This document shows, in pieces, positions 28,495-38,775 of a stretch of DNA of 64,000 nucleotides. The stretch's first letter is position 1. The number at the start of each line of letters is the position of its first letter. Location: the NCBI GenBank assembly GCA_902984215.1, contig CADWAF010004558.1:1-64000 (forward strand), in the 5' to 3' direction. A program made the translations under genes and the position numbers. A model generated the notes under the pieces. That model saw nothing but the letters and a program-made list of their open reading frames with translations, did no database searches and was not told the origin of the DNA. This DNA comes from Willaertia magna. Taxonomy: Eukaryota > Heterolobosea > Eutetramitea > Acrasida > Naegleriidae.

Positions 28495-30366
28495 ATGTTA
28501 TTTAAATTAGGTTTTCATTCAAAAAGTAATGTTGAAATTTTATTAGAAAATGAAGAAACATGTATTTTAGAGAATTTATTAGATGAAGATGATATTATTC
28601 AAGAAGCCAAAGCACATTATGGTAAATTAATAGATTTTTTATGTAAATCAGAGAATTTAACTAAAATGATAGATTTTATTACCATTGAAATTCCAATAGA
28701 ACAAGTAAATGATTTAAAAAAGAATAATAATCAAAAAGAAAGTGAGATAATGATAAATGAAGAGAAATTACAAAAGAGAATATATAAATATCCTAGAGTA
28801 GCAGCAGAAATATTAAGTTGTGATATTGAACCAATATATACATCAATAGTTAATGATAAATTATTAATGACAAGTTTATTTGATTTTATTTTACAAGAAG
28901 AAGAAAAAAGAAATGTAAATTTATCAAATTATTGGATAAGAGTTGTAACATGTTTAGTTCAAAGAAAACCAATTGAAGTACATAAATTTATTATGACACA
29001 AAATGAACAATTTGTAATTAAATTTGTTAATCATATTGGTATTCCAGGAATGGATGAATTATTATTAAAAATTATATCATGTGAATTATATGATTTAATT
29101 GTATCTGCTGAAACTAATAGAAGTGCTAAACAACAATTAAAATTAAGATTAATGGATGCTAAAGATAATTCTGATGCTGTTAATATTATTAAACAAGCAG
29201 TACATTGGTGGGTAGATAATGGTATTGAATTTAAATTAATTGATAAATTAACTTCTACTTTCTCTTCTGATTATCATGTAAATGTAACTAGAATTTTAAG
29301 TGAAATTATTAGACGTTCTTTACAATATAATTTAGATATTACAAAATTAAATCCTTTAGCTCAAAATGTTTTATCTGATAAAGTTTTAGTTAAATTAATG
29401 GATACTTTATTAGCTAATAATCAAGTACTAAATGAAGGTATTAGTTTATTACATACTTTAATTGATACTTCAATAGATTTAATGGATACTGATTTTGATG
29501 AAAATTTACCTAATGCAATTAAAGTTATTTTATCTAAATTACCTGATTTAGTTAATTTATTAAAAGAATTACCTACTGATAATAATAATACTTTAGTTTT
29601 AACTTTTGGTACTTTAAATCCTCCATTAGGTGAAACTAGATTAAAAGTTATTGAATTTTTATCTTCTCTTTATCATATAAGATGTGAACCTGTTGAAAAG
29701 GCTTTAATTGAATGTAATGTTTTAAATGTTGTAATTGATTTATTTTTCAAATATGAATTTAATAATTTACTACATAATTTATTATTAAATATTATTAGTT
29801 TTATTTTATCAGGTGATTCACAATCTTTAAAAAAGAATTTATTTGTTGATTGTAAAATTGTTGAACGTATATTAAAAGCAAATAAATTAAATGATCAAAA
29901 TATGAAAGAAGGAAATAAGATGAGAAAAGGTTATATGGGTCATTTAATTATTATTTCAAATACAATTGTTACTACTGCTAACTCTGATGATACTATTCAA
30001 CAAATGATTAAAGATATTCAAGGTTGGAAAGAATTTGTTGATACTACTTTATCTGAAAGAAATGCTATTGAATCAAGGCAAATGGGTTCTGATGATAATT
30101 ACTTACATATCGTTTCTGTTAGCTCTATTCAATTACCTCCTTTATCAGAAGAAGAACAAAAGGAAAAGGAAGAGGCTTTCATTGGTTTTGATGATGAAAT
30201 GGAAGAATCTGATAATTATGTTCATATTCCTACACCTATTACTCCACCAGAAGATGAAAAGGCTGATATTATTGGGTTAAGTAATAATAGTACAAGTAGT
30301 ACAGTCAATACTAATAACACTACAGAAAATAATAATGATAAAGAAATGCAACTATCTGATGTGTAA
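28495..30366 (+). CDS. SAPS-domain protein, PP6/Sit4 phosphatase regulatory subunit
   Basis: The first ATG is at 28495 (MLFKLGF), giving 623 residues, and it matches where SAPS proteins normally begin. The SAPS core follows at once: SNVEILLENEETCILENLLDEDDIIQEAKAHYGKLIDFL pattern, then LTKMIDFI, and helical repeats through about residue 480, including a VNNHQVLNEGI-like ALLANNQVLNEGISLLHTLID segment and GTLNPPLGETRLKVIEFLSSLY, a strong SAPS signature. The C-terminal 100 residues are acidic and disordered. Family role: targets the Sit4/PP6 catalytic subunit in cell-cycle and stress signalling. An in-frame 104-codon extension upstream lacks ATG (see finding). No introns were seen. Confidence 0.88.
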   Translation: MLFKLGFHSKSNVEILLENEETCILENLLDEDDIIQEAKAHYGKLIDFLCKSENLTKMIDFITIEIPIEQVNDLKKNNNQKESEIMINEEKLQKRIYKYPRVAAEILSCDIEPIYTSIVNDKLLMTSLFDFILQEEEKRNVNLSNYWIRVVTCLVQRKPIEVHKFIMTQNEQFVIKFVNHIGIPGMDELLLKIISCELYDLIVSAETNRSAKQQLKLRLMDAKDNSDAVNIIKQAVHWWVDNGIEFKLIDKLTSTFSSDYHVNVTRILSEIIRRSLQYNLDITKLNPLAQNVLSDKVLVKLMDTLLANNQVLNEGISLLHTLIDTSIDLMDTDFDENLPNAIKVILSKLPDLVNLLKELPTDNNNTLVLTFGTLNPPLGETRLKVIEFLSSLYHIRCEPVEKALIECNVLNVVIDLFFKYEFNNLLHNLLLNIISFILSGDSQSLKKNLFVDCKIVERILKANKLNDQNMKEGNKMRKGYMGHLIIISNTIVTTANSDDTIQQMIKDIQGWKEFVDTTLSERNAIESRQMGSDDNYLHIVSVSSIQLPPLSEEEQKEKEEAFIGFDDEMEESDNYVHIPTPITPPEDEKADIIGLSNNSTSSTVNTNNTTENNNDKEMQLSDV

Positions 30367-30413
30367 TTGTCTAAATATCTCTATATAAAGTTTTATTTAT
30401 TTATTTACAATAT

Positions 30414-31523
30414 TTACAACATGGAAGTTAGATTTGGAACTAGTAAATTATAATGATTTATACCTTCATTATATTCTAATCTTATCTTTTTTGGTTTTAC
30501 TTTTTTGTTCATTGAAATTGGCAGAACCTTTACCTTTGATTGAACTATCATATTATCAATTCTAGGAATAGTTCCCTCAATTGAAACATAATAAATATCA
30601 ATCTCTAAATTCAAAATATTAGATAATGCATTAATACAAGCATAATCTGCCCATTCTTGATCTTGTGACATTTCCCTTAGATAATCTTCATAAGATTCAT
30701 GATAAGATTTCAAAAAGATTAAATCTTTTACTTGTAAACCTCCACCTTCATCTCCAGTTTCATTTGGAATAATTATTGTTTCTAAATTTTTGGATATCCA
30801 ATCCACAGTCAACTGTCTTAATTTATAGTGATATTCTTCTGTTTGAAATAAAGCCAATGAAATAGCATTAAACAAACAATTACCATTGGGACTGGCTCTA
30901 ACTCTACGTAAATTCTTTCTATTCAAAAATTTTAAGAAATTCTCTCCTTTAACTGTATCTCCTTCTTCTTTATGTTTTTCTTCTTTTTCCTTAATATGAC
31001 TTTGTGCTAATTTTGGTTCTTCTTTCTGTTCATCTTTTTTCTTTTCTTTATTTTGTTCTTGTGACTCGTGACTATAATAAACAGGTATTCTTCTAGTTTT
31101 AGGTTGATTCTCTTCTTGTACTGCTAAATAATTTTCACCCGATTCTGATTTTTTCATTCCTTTATGTTTGTGATTTTCCTTCTTATTATTGTTATCATGA
31201 TGATTTATACGATTTTTAATATTAATTGGTATTTCATGCTTTCCTGCTGTTTTATTCAAAACTATCTTTTCATCATTCTTTATTTTTTCTTTACGCTTTT
31301 CCTTTCCGATATTCATTAAACCCTTTTCATCATCTTCTTCTTCATCTTTTATAAAAAATGGCTTGTCAAAGATGGTTGTTGCATAAGAACGGTAGTGCGA
31401 TAGAAATGGTGAATCGGAAAGGAAAGGAGATAGTAAGTAATGAGGTTGTTGATGTACAAGTTGTGGTGTAAAAAACATGGAACGATAAGAAAACATTTTC
31501 TTTGTGTAAATGGTCTTTTTCAT
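30414..31523 (-). CDS. OTU-domain cysteine protease (putative deubiquitinase)
   Basis: The 369-residue protein starts at the ATG at 31521-31523. The first 200 residues are a low-complexity K/E/H/N linker, possibly preceded by a targeting segment (MKKTIYTKKMFSYRS). The OTU domain occupies about 205-366: SPNGNCLFNAISLALF with catalytic Cys216, a DWISKNLE helix, YLREMSQDQEWADYACINAL, and the closing NHYNLL with catalytic His357. Where most OTUs have DG[ND]C this one has NGNC (Asn213); this Asp shapes the catalytic site in many members, so activity may be altered. Role by family: cleaves ubiquitin chains. Convergent with the SAPS gene, about 47 bp between stops. Confidence 0.82.
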   Translation of the reverse strand: MKKTIYTKKMFSYRSMFFTPQLVHQQPHYLLSPFLSDSPFLSHYRSYATTIFDKPFFIKDEEEDDEKGLMNIGKEKRKEKIKNDEKIVLNKTAGKHEIPINIKNRINHHDNNNKKENHKHKGMKKSESGENYLAVQEENQPKTRRIPVYYSHESQEQNKEKKKDEQKEEPKLAQSHIKEKEEKHKEEGDTVKGENFLKFLNRKNLRRVRASPNGNCLFNAISLALFQTEEYHYKLRQLTVDWISKNLETIIIPNETGDEGGGLQVKDLIFLKSYHESYEDYLREMSQDQEWADYACINALSNILNLEIDIYYVSIEGTIPRIDNMIVQSKVKVLPISMNKKVKPKKIRLEYNEGINHYNLLVPNLTSML

Positions 31524-31662
31524 CTTATTTTGTTCACATTAAATAGTAACTTTTTTATTTGAATGACTATTCGGAATTTATTTTTGGAATTGTTCCGATA
31601 TGGCAAATCATCTTCCGTGACAATAAAAAATAAAAAAAAAAATAATTTTATTGATATACACA

Positions 31663-32412
31663 ATGATCAACAATCAAGAACAAAAGGATTATCAATTTCC
31701 ATCTTCTAAACTATCTTTACCTAAAGATGAAAATCAAGAAGAATGTATTGTTCTAGTAGCTTGTGGTAGTTTCAATCCAATCACAGTTCTTCATGTAAGA
31801 ATGTTTGAAACAGCTAAAGATTATTTACAAATTGAAAAGAAGAAAGAAGTAATTGGTGGATTTATTTCTCCAGTTCATCAAGATTATGAAAAAAAGAAAC
31901 CAACATTAATTTCATCTAATCATAGATTAAATATGTCAAAATTATCAATTAAAGATAATGATTGGATTGAAGTAGATGATTGGGAAATTAAACAAAAAGA
32001 ATATTCTAGAACATTATATGTTTTACAACATTTTGAAAATAATATTAAATTATATTTAAATAATAATAATATTTTAAATAAAAAGATAAGAATAATGTTA
32101 TTGTGTGGTACAGATTTATTAGAATCATTTATTAAGCCTGGAGTGTGGATACCTGAACAAGTTGAACATATTTTATCTCATTATGGTGTTTGTTGTATTG
32201 AAAGAAGTGGTTCAGTTAAATTAAATGATTTGATTTTTGAAAATGATGTATTGTATAAATATAGAAATAATATTAATTGTATTCCTGAATGGATTGTAAA
32301 TGATGTTAGTAGTACAAAAGTTAGAAATTTAATTAAAAGAGGTTATTCTATTAAATATTATGTAAATGATAATGTATTGAATTATATTAATGAAAATAAC
32401 TTGTACAAATAA
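31663..32412 (+). CDS. Nicotinamide/nicotinate mononucleotide adenylyltransferase
   Basis: The 249-residue protein starts at the ATG at 31663; an open stretch of four codons upstream starts with TTG and is ignored. The N-terminal nucleotidyltransferase motif is CGSFNPITVLHVRMFE (from residue 34) with the (H/T)xGH-like position read as VLHV. The second motif is SSTKVRNLIKRG (about 216). WIEVDDWE and LCGTDLLESF are typical of eukaryotic NMNAT. Role: NMN or NaMN + ATP to NAD or NaAD + PPi, the last shared step of NAD synthesis. It is compact, with no targeting sequence evident. Confidence 0.93.
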   Translation: MINNQEQKDYQFPSSKLSLPKDENQEECIVLVACGSFNPITVLHVRMFETAKDYLQIEKKKEVIGGFISPVHQDYEKKKPTLISSNHRLNMSKLSIKDNDWIEVDDWEIKQKEYSRTLYVLQHFENNIKLYLNNNNILNKKIRIMLLCGTDLLESFIKPGVWIPEQVEHILSHYGVCCIERSGSVKLNDLIFENDVLYKYRNNINCIPEWIVNDVSSTKVRNLIKRGYSIKYYVNDNVLNYINENNLYK

Positions 32413-32525
32413 ATTGGTGCTGGCACTGTTTCAAATTGTACTATTTTTCTGTAGTAGTGACCTTGACACCTATCAATCACTTATCATCACAGTTGAAAAA
32501 AATAAAAGAAGTACAAGGAAAAAGA

Positions 32526-33815
32526 ATGAAAATTATTTTATTTCTTATTAATCTTGTAGTTATACTATCGTTTCTTTTCCTTTCTCAATCACAATCAGTA
32601 GAAAGTAAAACATTTCCATCTACATTGTTAAATCAATTAAAAGAACTAACTACTTGTCAATCATCTTCCACTATTAGTGTTACCGCTATTCCTTCTGATT
32701 TAAAGAATCAATTAATTGAATTAACTTCTTGTGGAGCTTCTACTGTTATTTCAAATAATAACAATAATGAGAAGAATGATACTAGTGTAATATCTATTAA
32801 TGAAATTGATAAAGAAACTTTAAAGAATTTAAAAGAATTAATTACTTGTTCCACCACTAACAATAAAGAAGAAGAAAAGAAAGAAGAAAGTGTAGTTACT
32901 ATTGGTGGTTGGTTAAATGAAAAGGAAAATAATTTAAATGAAAATAAAATTTTATCTTTACAACAAATGAGTAGAATGGAAGTTAATTTAAATAAAAGAA
33001 TTTTAAAATTAAAAAAGATTATTGATTTAGATTTATGTAAATTAGAAAAGTTTGAGAAATTAGTTAAAGAATTTAAAGAAAAGGAGAAAATTGAAATTGA
33101 AAAGTTAAAAAGTTTAAAATTAAAGTTAAAAGAGATTAATAATAAAGAAGATGAAAAAGAATATTATAAAAAAGTAAAGAAAGAAGTGGAAGAACAAACA
33201 ATTATTGTAAAACGTGTCAAGAAAGAATATTCTATTTATTGTAAAAAAGTTAATAGATATAAAGCAATTTTAACAACACATCAAACTAATTATAATTATT
33301 CAAAAGAAACATTATTATCTGAATTAAAATTAATTACAAAGATGAAAGATTTAATTAATGAACATTATAAGAAGAAAGAAAGTGATAATGGTAAAGAAGA
33401 AGAAGTAAAAGATACAACTTTAATTTATATTGAGAAACAATATATTCATAATATTTTAAATATTGTAAAAATATCTAAAAATTATATTATTAAAGTAAAT
33501 AATGATATTAAATTATTAGATAAATCATTAAATGATTTAAATAAGTTAAATGTTAAACAAATTGCTTTAAATATGTATTCTTTACAAAAAACATTAAATC
33601 ATAAATTAAATAGTTTAGAAAGAAATTTAAAATATGTGAAAGATGTTAAAGTTCAAAAGGCAGCAGAAGAAGAAAAGAATTTATTAAAAGAAAAAATAAA
33701 TTTATTAATTGCTAAATTGACAAATGAAAAGGTAGTTCAAATTGTAAATGAATATCATTACAAAGTAGAAATGAAGGATGGATTAGTTGTAATGAAAAAG
33801 GAAATTAAAAAATAA
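32526..33815 (+). CDS. Secreted or lumenal coiled-coil protein, unassigned
   Basis: The 429-residue frame starts at the ATG at 32526, the first in a frame open from about 32436. The N-terminus MKIILFLINLVVILSFLFLS is a signal peptide or anchor. Three short repeats of an LKELTTC type (LKELTTCQSS, LIELTSCGAS, LKELITCSTT) follow, at about residues 35-125, each with one Cys. From about 140 to the end the protein is a K/E-rich coiled coil. No family recognised. The three cysteine-bearing repeats just after the signal are the only distinctive ordered feature and suggest disulphide-linked multimers. Confidence 0.7.
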   Translation: MKIILFLINLVVILSFLFLSQSQSVESKTFPSTLLNQLKELTTCQSSSTISVTAIPSDLKNQLIELTSCGASTVISNNNNNEKNDTSVISINEIDKETLKNLKELITCSTTNNKEEEKKEESVVTIGGWLNEKENNLNENKILSLQQMSRMEVNLNKRILKLKKIIDLDLCKLEKFEKLVKEFKEKEKIEIEKLKSLKLKLKEINNKEDEKEYYKKVKKEVEEQTIIVKRVKKEYSIYCKKVNRYKAILTTHQTNYNYSKETLLSELKLITKMKDLINEHYKKKESDNGKEEEVKDTTLIYIEKQYIHNILNIVKISKNYIIKVNNDIKLLDKSLNDLNKLNVKQIALNMYSLQKTLNHKLNSLERNLKYVKDVKVQKAAEEEKNLLKEKINLLIAKLTNEKVVQIVNEYHYKVEMKDGLVVMKKEIKK

Positions 33816-34099
33816 ATTCACTGTCTTGTCATCGTTTATTCCCTTATTTCACACTTATACATTACAGTTACCTAAACAAATACATAACTATTTACTTTGG
33901 AAATTACAAGTGGCAGTTGAATTTTAGAATAAAACGTTTCTTTTCATTTTTGTTATTGGTCAACTTGGCATCTACTCCTTCAAATAGTTTTTATTGGAAA
34001 TTGTTCAAGTTGAGCAAATTGGTAAGAAATCCACTTAAATTATAAGGCAGAAGAGAAATTTTTTAAAATAACTTCAAAAAGAAATAACGAGTTGTGAAA

Positions 34100-34525
34100 A
34101 TGTCGTTAAATGGCTTTCTTTTGAAAACTCCAATAAGCTCAAAATTACAAAGAACATCCATTCAGAATTGGAGTCAAGAGGATGTATACAATTTCTTCAC
34201 CCAAAAACCAATGATAAGAATATTACACTTGCCTGATGGATATAAAGATGATTCTGCAGTTTTAGAACAGCAGTTTGGGTCAAGAAAAGAAGACTTGTTC
34301 AATTGTGTATCGCCAATCTTAGAGGCGAAAAAGAGAAATAAATTTTCAGTAGGAAAGATAGAAGAAGACGAAGAAGGAATGGGGGTACCATCTAGAAATA
34401 ATTTATCTTTTAAAGTACAAAGAAATTGTGTTGAGCAATTAGCAAAAACATTTAACTTATCGTATGCTGACGCCCTTGAACTGTTTACTGCCTTTCTAGA
34501 AATGCTTGATGGTTCTCACATGTAA
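34100..34525 (+). CDS. Hypothetical protein
   Basis: The 141-residue intronless frame starts at the ATG at 34100. I do not recognise it. Residues 20-35 (WSQEDVYNFFTQKP) and the last 30 residues (NCVEQLAKTFNLSYADALELFTAFLEML) are helical. The tail helix pattern has a faint UBA-like or EF-hand-partner look that I cannot confirm. An acidic EEDEEG linker separates the two parts. Its codon use is fairly balanced and there is no low-complexity run. It is convergent with the downstream SAM-domain gene, 62 bp between stops. Confidence 0.6.
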   Translation: MSLNGFLLKTPISSKLQRTSIQNWSQEDVYNFFTQKPMIRILHLPDGYKDDSAVLEQQFGSRKEDLFNCVSPILEAKKRNKFSVGKIEEDEEGMGVPSRNNLSFKVQRNCVEQLAKTFNLSYADALELFTAFLEMLDGSHM

Positions 34526-34587
34526 ATATGTAAATAAATTTTAACTGTACTATATAGTGTTTATTTACAGGTCTTAGTAAATATTAT

Positions 34588-36508
34588 TTACTTGTTATTA
34601 GGAGCAGGATAAGGTGTTTGATAGTTTCCTAAATCATAATCAACACCAACTATTGAATTGTTTACTTCTGTTATTGCTTGACCTTTTCTATTAAAAGGGC
34701 ATAAACATTGTTGAGAAGCAAAGTCAACTAATGGTTCAACAGCATCAGTATTATCTGTTTGAGATGATTGAGATCTTAACCAAAATGCTCTATCAAATGA
34801 TTTAAGTAATTCATATTCTTGTGGATGTTGTTGCATATAAAGAGGTAAATATTGTTCAATAAATATTACAAATTCATCTAATATTTTATGAGTTGTAAAT
34901 TTCACTTTCTTATGTTTCACTAATTCTTTTAAAGCATGACTTGCATTAGTAGAATCTTTAATCATCTTTGCTAATTTGTCATCAACATAATATAACATAT
35001 CACAAACACCTTTTTGTTTCAATTTAGTCATATATTCTCTTAAAGGTGTGTATCTTTGTAATAATTCTTCAAAGTTTGAACCAAGTCCCAGATATTCCAA
35101 TAAATCTATTACAAAATGTTGACAGTTACAAGTGTCATTTTCATAAATCTTATAACCATTCCATACAGTACATAATTGAGCAATTGAATCTATTACTTCA
35201 TTAACTTCTTTTTGACCTTCAATTTTTGCAATATCAACAGTAAACACTGCTTTTGAAGAAGACTTCTTTCGTACAGTAGAAAGAGATGAATCATTCCATT
35301 CTAAATACCATGGTCCCACAATTAAAGCAGTGTGGAACATACCCCATTTAGAATTCTTTACAGTAGATGAGAAAGTATTAGCAAATCTTCTACAAATTCT
35401 GTGAAATACAGCTTGATCCATTTCAGTAATAACTAACTTAACTTTTAGAAATACACCTCTTCTACCACCTTCACCTCTTTGTTTTAATCTATCAGGATTT
35501 AAGAACTTATATTTAAATCTTTCTGGTATAATTAAGTCTTGACTTAAAACATCAACTAATTCAGGTTTTATAGCATATTTCAAACTTTGAACTTTTTCAA
35601 CTGCATTTTCAAATGCTTGACGTTGTTGAACTGTTAATTGACTTGGATTCCAAGCTGGGCAATCTTTTACTTGTAAATTATCTCCAGTTGAGTTAGATGT
35701 TGAATTGGAAGTTGTAGTTAAAATTTGAAGACCACCACCAGCTGATTTTCTACCTGAAGAACCTTCAATTAATGGAGGTGAAAGGTCTCCTGGTGAATGT
35801 AAGTCATGAACTAGTCGGATATCATCTTCTGCAGGGATATTTAATAAATTTGCATTGTGTTTAGTCATTGTAGTACTGGTAGTCATATTATCATCATCTA
35901 AGCCTTCTTCTTTAAGATTTGGAATTAATAATTTTCCTTGTTGTTGTTGTATGATAGCTTGGATATAATGTAATTGATGTTCTTTCATTGTTGTGTCAAT
36001 TCCATATTCAAGTCTAGGAGTAGTAGAGCTAGATGCTGTCAAATTAGCAGTTCCTGAAGCCGTGTTAGAATTACTCGTAGAAGATGAAGCATAACCCGAA
36101 TCTGTTGAAATATCAGATGAATTAGTATTCGTTACAGACAAAGGTCTACGGAACTTCTTCAATATTCCTTTTTGAATTTGAGTTTCAGTTAATTGTTGAA
36201 AGAAATTGTATAAAGCCTTTGATGTACCAGTTTTTATCCCTAACTTTTCTAATTCATCAGGTTTAAATTCCATTAAACTTAATCCATTCCATTTTTCTTC
36301 TTTTAATTCTATTTTTTTAATTCGGAAGCAAATTTTGATTTTCATTTTATTTTCATCATTACTTACTGTTAATATCTTTTTTATCTAATTCTAATTTCTT
36401 TTTATTGTCTTGTAGGAATCGTACCAGTTGTTTTGATGTCCATTCGTTAATTGGTACTTCTTCAATAGGTTCAACTTCTTGTCCACTCGTCTTTCGAAAC
36501 CAAGGCAT
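34588..36508 (-). CDS. SAM-domain plus LRAT-like (NCQHF) putative thiol-enzyme, copy 1
   Basis: Two exons: 36508-36367 and 36308-34588, with a 58-bp GTAAGT...TAG intron; 620 residues. Residues about 15-85 form a SAM domain (PINEWTSKQLVRFLQ, then WNGLSLMEFKPDELEKLGI). A disordered S/T linker follows (about 95-290). From about 300 the C-terminal domain shows FKYKFLNPDRL, VKLVITEMD, GMFHTALIVGPWYLEW (H373) and CNCQHFVIDLLEYLG (C443). His followed by N-C-x-H-F is the order and spelling of the LRAT/NlpC-P60 permuted papain-like fold, whose members are acyltransferases, phospholipases or proteases. The copy at 49244 matches in domain order, intron position and the 70-residue His-Cys spacing. Catalysis is inferred. 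Confidence 0.8.
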
Positions 36509-36782
36509 TATTTTTATTTTTTTTATTTTTGAAAAATACCCATGACAAATAAAAGTTGATGTTTGATGGCCGTTTTACTTGTTTAAAGGGAAAACATATT
36601 GTAAAAACAGCTCAAAAACAAAAGGAAAAGTTCCAACCAGCTAACCAAATCAAAGTTCAGTACTCTGAAATCACTAATTTTTTTGGTAGTACAGGGTGCT
36701 GTCTAATGTTTTTAAAGAGTTAAAACATTACAAAATGTTTAATGATATTTTACAATTTTTAAAAATTTAATTGAAAATCTTT

Positions 36783-37109
36783 ATACAGCCCGAACTGTGT
36801 TCAGCAATATATAAATTTTCGTCACAATCTTAAATTAAGATCAATTTCTTTTATCAATTCAAAAGTTTTATAATCAATAATAAAAATTCTATTCAAACGG
36901 CAACTACAAACTATTAAATGATTTGTTTTGTAATTAAAAATTATTCCAGACACCCCGTCAACCTAAGACAAAAGAATCAATTGTCTTTCAATCAGATAAT
37001 GATAATTTTGCAATTTTAGAATGGTGTGTTCTTGTCAAACGATTAAAAACATTAACTTGGAGTTTTGAACCACAAGCGATAAAAATAAATCTTTGATTTG
37101 TTTTAATGT
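36783..37109 (-). pseudogene. Decayed NHL/beta-propeller gene fragment
   Basis: On the minus strand pieces of one protein read in changing frames: NQRFIFIACGSKLQVNVFN, then after stops and a shift GVSGIIFNYKTNHLIVC with RIFIIDYKTFELIKEIDL, then a further shift and DCDENLYIAEHSSGCIKIF. LYIAEH...IKIF and RIFIIDYKTFE are typical NHL/YncE propeller strands. At least two in-frame stops and one frameshift interrupt it, and no GT-AG intron fits the joints. No start or upstream blades are visible in the surrounding AT-rich DNA. The flanks (36509-36782, 37110-37275) hold nothing else I recognise. Confidence 0.55.
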
Positions 37110-37275
37110 CATACGGTTTTCTGAATATTGTCTTTTAATAAATGTAGAGCAATGGCAGCGGTCTTTTTTTATTGCATTTTTCTTTGGTTTTATTTCTTTA
37201 CACTTTTTTACAAAAAAAAATAGATAATTGTTTAATAATTTAAGAGTTTTAAATATTTCAAACACTTTATTAAGA

Positions 37276-38646
37276 ATGACTTTTAGTTCTTTAATTCAGA
37301 ATAACAATAGCATTACTGCACTTTTAAAAAACTATTTTACGTTCTCTAAAAGAATCTGCTCTTCATTCTCATCTAACATCCTCGGAGTTGAAAATAAAAA
37401 TTATGAAAAAATGCAGTCAACAGAACAAAGTCCAACATTTATAAACCAAAATAACGAAAATATTTTGTTATCGGAAAGTGCGGAAAGAATAACTACTTGG
37501 CCGTATCCTAATTCAACACCTAGTACGAAGTTAGGAGGATATGATTTTTATAAAGCGATTGGTTCTCCAAAGTTTGTTTTAGGACCAATGGTAGACCAAT
37601 CTGAATTAGCTTTTAGATTATTAACTAAGAAGTATGGCACCCATTTGACATATACCCCAATGTTTCACGGAAGAATTTTTACTGAACAAGAATCCTATAG
37701 AAAAACACAATTTCAATTTAAATTACCAGATGAAGGACCATTATTTGTTCAATTTTGTGCTAATGACCCTGATATCTTTGTCAAATGTGGTTTATTAGCT
37801 TGGGAGATGAGTAACCATCAAATCGCTGCGGTTGACTTAAATTTAGGTTGTCCTCAACGTATCGCAAAAAAAGGAAGATATGGTTCATATTTAATGGAAG
37901 AGTTTGATTTAGTTCATAGTTTAATTTCTAAAGCTCATAAAGAATTACCTTGTCCTGTCACTGCAAAGATTAGAATATTTGAAGATGTAGAACTAACTTT
38001 AAAATATGTTGATACTGTTGTAAGTGCTGGTGCTCAAATATTATGTGTTCACGGAAGAACAAGAGACCAAAGAGGTCACAATCAAGGTTATGCTGATTGG
38101 GAAGTAATTAAGATTATAAGAGAACATGTACCACAAATACCAGTATTTGCAAATGGTAATATTAGATGTTTCCAAGATGCAATAGATTGTATGGAATTTA
38201 CTGGTGTGGATGGTATTATGTCAGCTGAAGGGTTACTTCAAAATCCTGCCTTATTTAATGGTGGAAAGTTTGTTAGTCCTATAGATATAAGTAGCGAATA
38301 TTTAAATATTTGTGAAGAACACTTTCCTCCTGATCATACCTTTATTAAAAGACACTTGTTCCAAATATTAAATACAACTATATGTAACGATAATACATTA
38401 AGGGCCAGTCTAGGTAGAGTTAATCATTTCAAAAAGTATAGGCCATTCATTGATCATTTAATAGAAACTAATGTGCCTGTCACAGAAACAGTTTTTGATC
38501 CTTCAATTAATATAGTCAAGTACAAAGATAAATATCCAATCATCAAAAAGCCTCAACCTAAGTCTGTTTCTGGTGTTGCGAGCAATGATGAAAGTTATGT
38601 TTGTGATTTTGTAGAGTGTATTGACCAAGCCAAAAACGAACTGTAA
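37276..38646 (+). CDS. tRNA-dihydrouridine synthase, Dus1/DUS16-17 type
   Basis: The 456-residue intronless protein starts at the ATG at 37276 (a second Met follows about 45 codons on). The first 45 residues are basic and Ser/Phe-rich, possibly a mitochondrial presequence that alternative starts could skip. The FMN-binding TIM barrel carries PKFVLGPMVDQSELAFRLL, DLNLGCPQRIAKKGRYGSYLM with the catalytic Cys, CPVTAKIRIF, VHGRTRDQRG, VFANGNIR and DGIMSAEGLLQNP. These define the Dus family, closest to Dus1, which reduces U16/U17 in the D-loop using NADPH. The C-terminal helical domain is present (RASLGRVNHFKKY). A tRNA-binding zinc finger is absent, consistent with Dus1 rather than Dus3. Confidence 0.93.
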   Translation: MTFSSLIQNNNSITALLKNYFTFSKRICSSFSSNILGVENKNYEKMQSTEQSPTFINQNNENILLSESAERITTWPYPNSTPSTKLGGYDFYKAIGSPKFVLGPMVDQSELAFRLLTKKYGTHLTYTPMFHGRIFTEQESYRKTQFQFKLPDEGPLFVQFCANDPDIFVKCGLLAWEMSNHQIAAVDLNLGCPQRIAKKGRYGSYLMEEFDLVHSLISKAHKELPCPVTAKIRIFEDVELTLKYVDTVVSAGAQILCVHGRTRDQRGHNQGYADWEVIKIIREHVPQIPVFANGNIRCFQDAIDCMEFTGVDGIMSAEGLLQNPALFNGGKFVSPIDISSEYLNICEEHFPPDHTFIKRHLFQILNTTICNDNTLRASLGRVNHFKKYRPFIDHLIETNVPVTETVFDPSINIVKYKDKYPIIKKPQPKSVSGVASNDESYVCDFVECIDQAKNEL

Positions 38647-38775
38647 GGAATAAATTATTTGATGACTTTAATTATTACAAAATTTATAACAAAATTACAA
38701 CTTGTACATAGAGATAGTTGACCAAATTACAAATTGACCATATCCCATTTCATCGCTATAAAAACAAAAATATAA

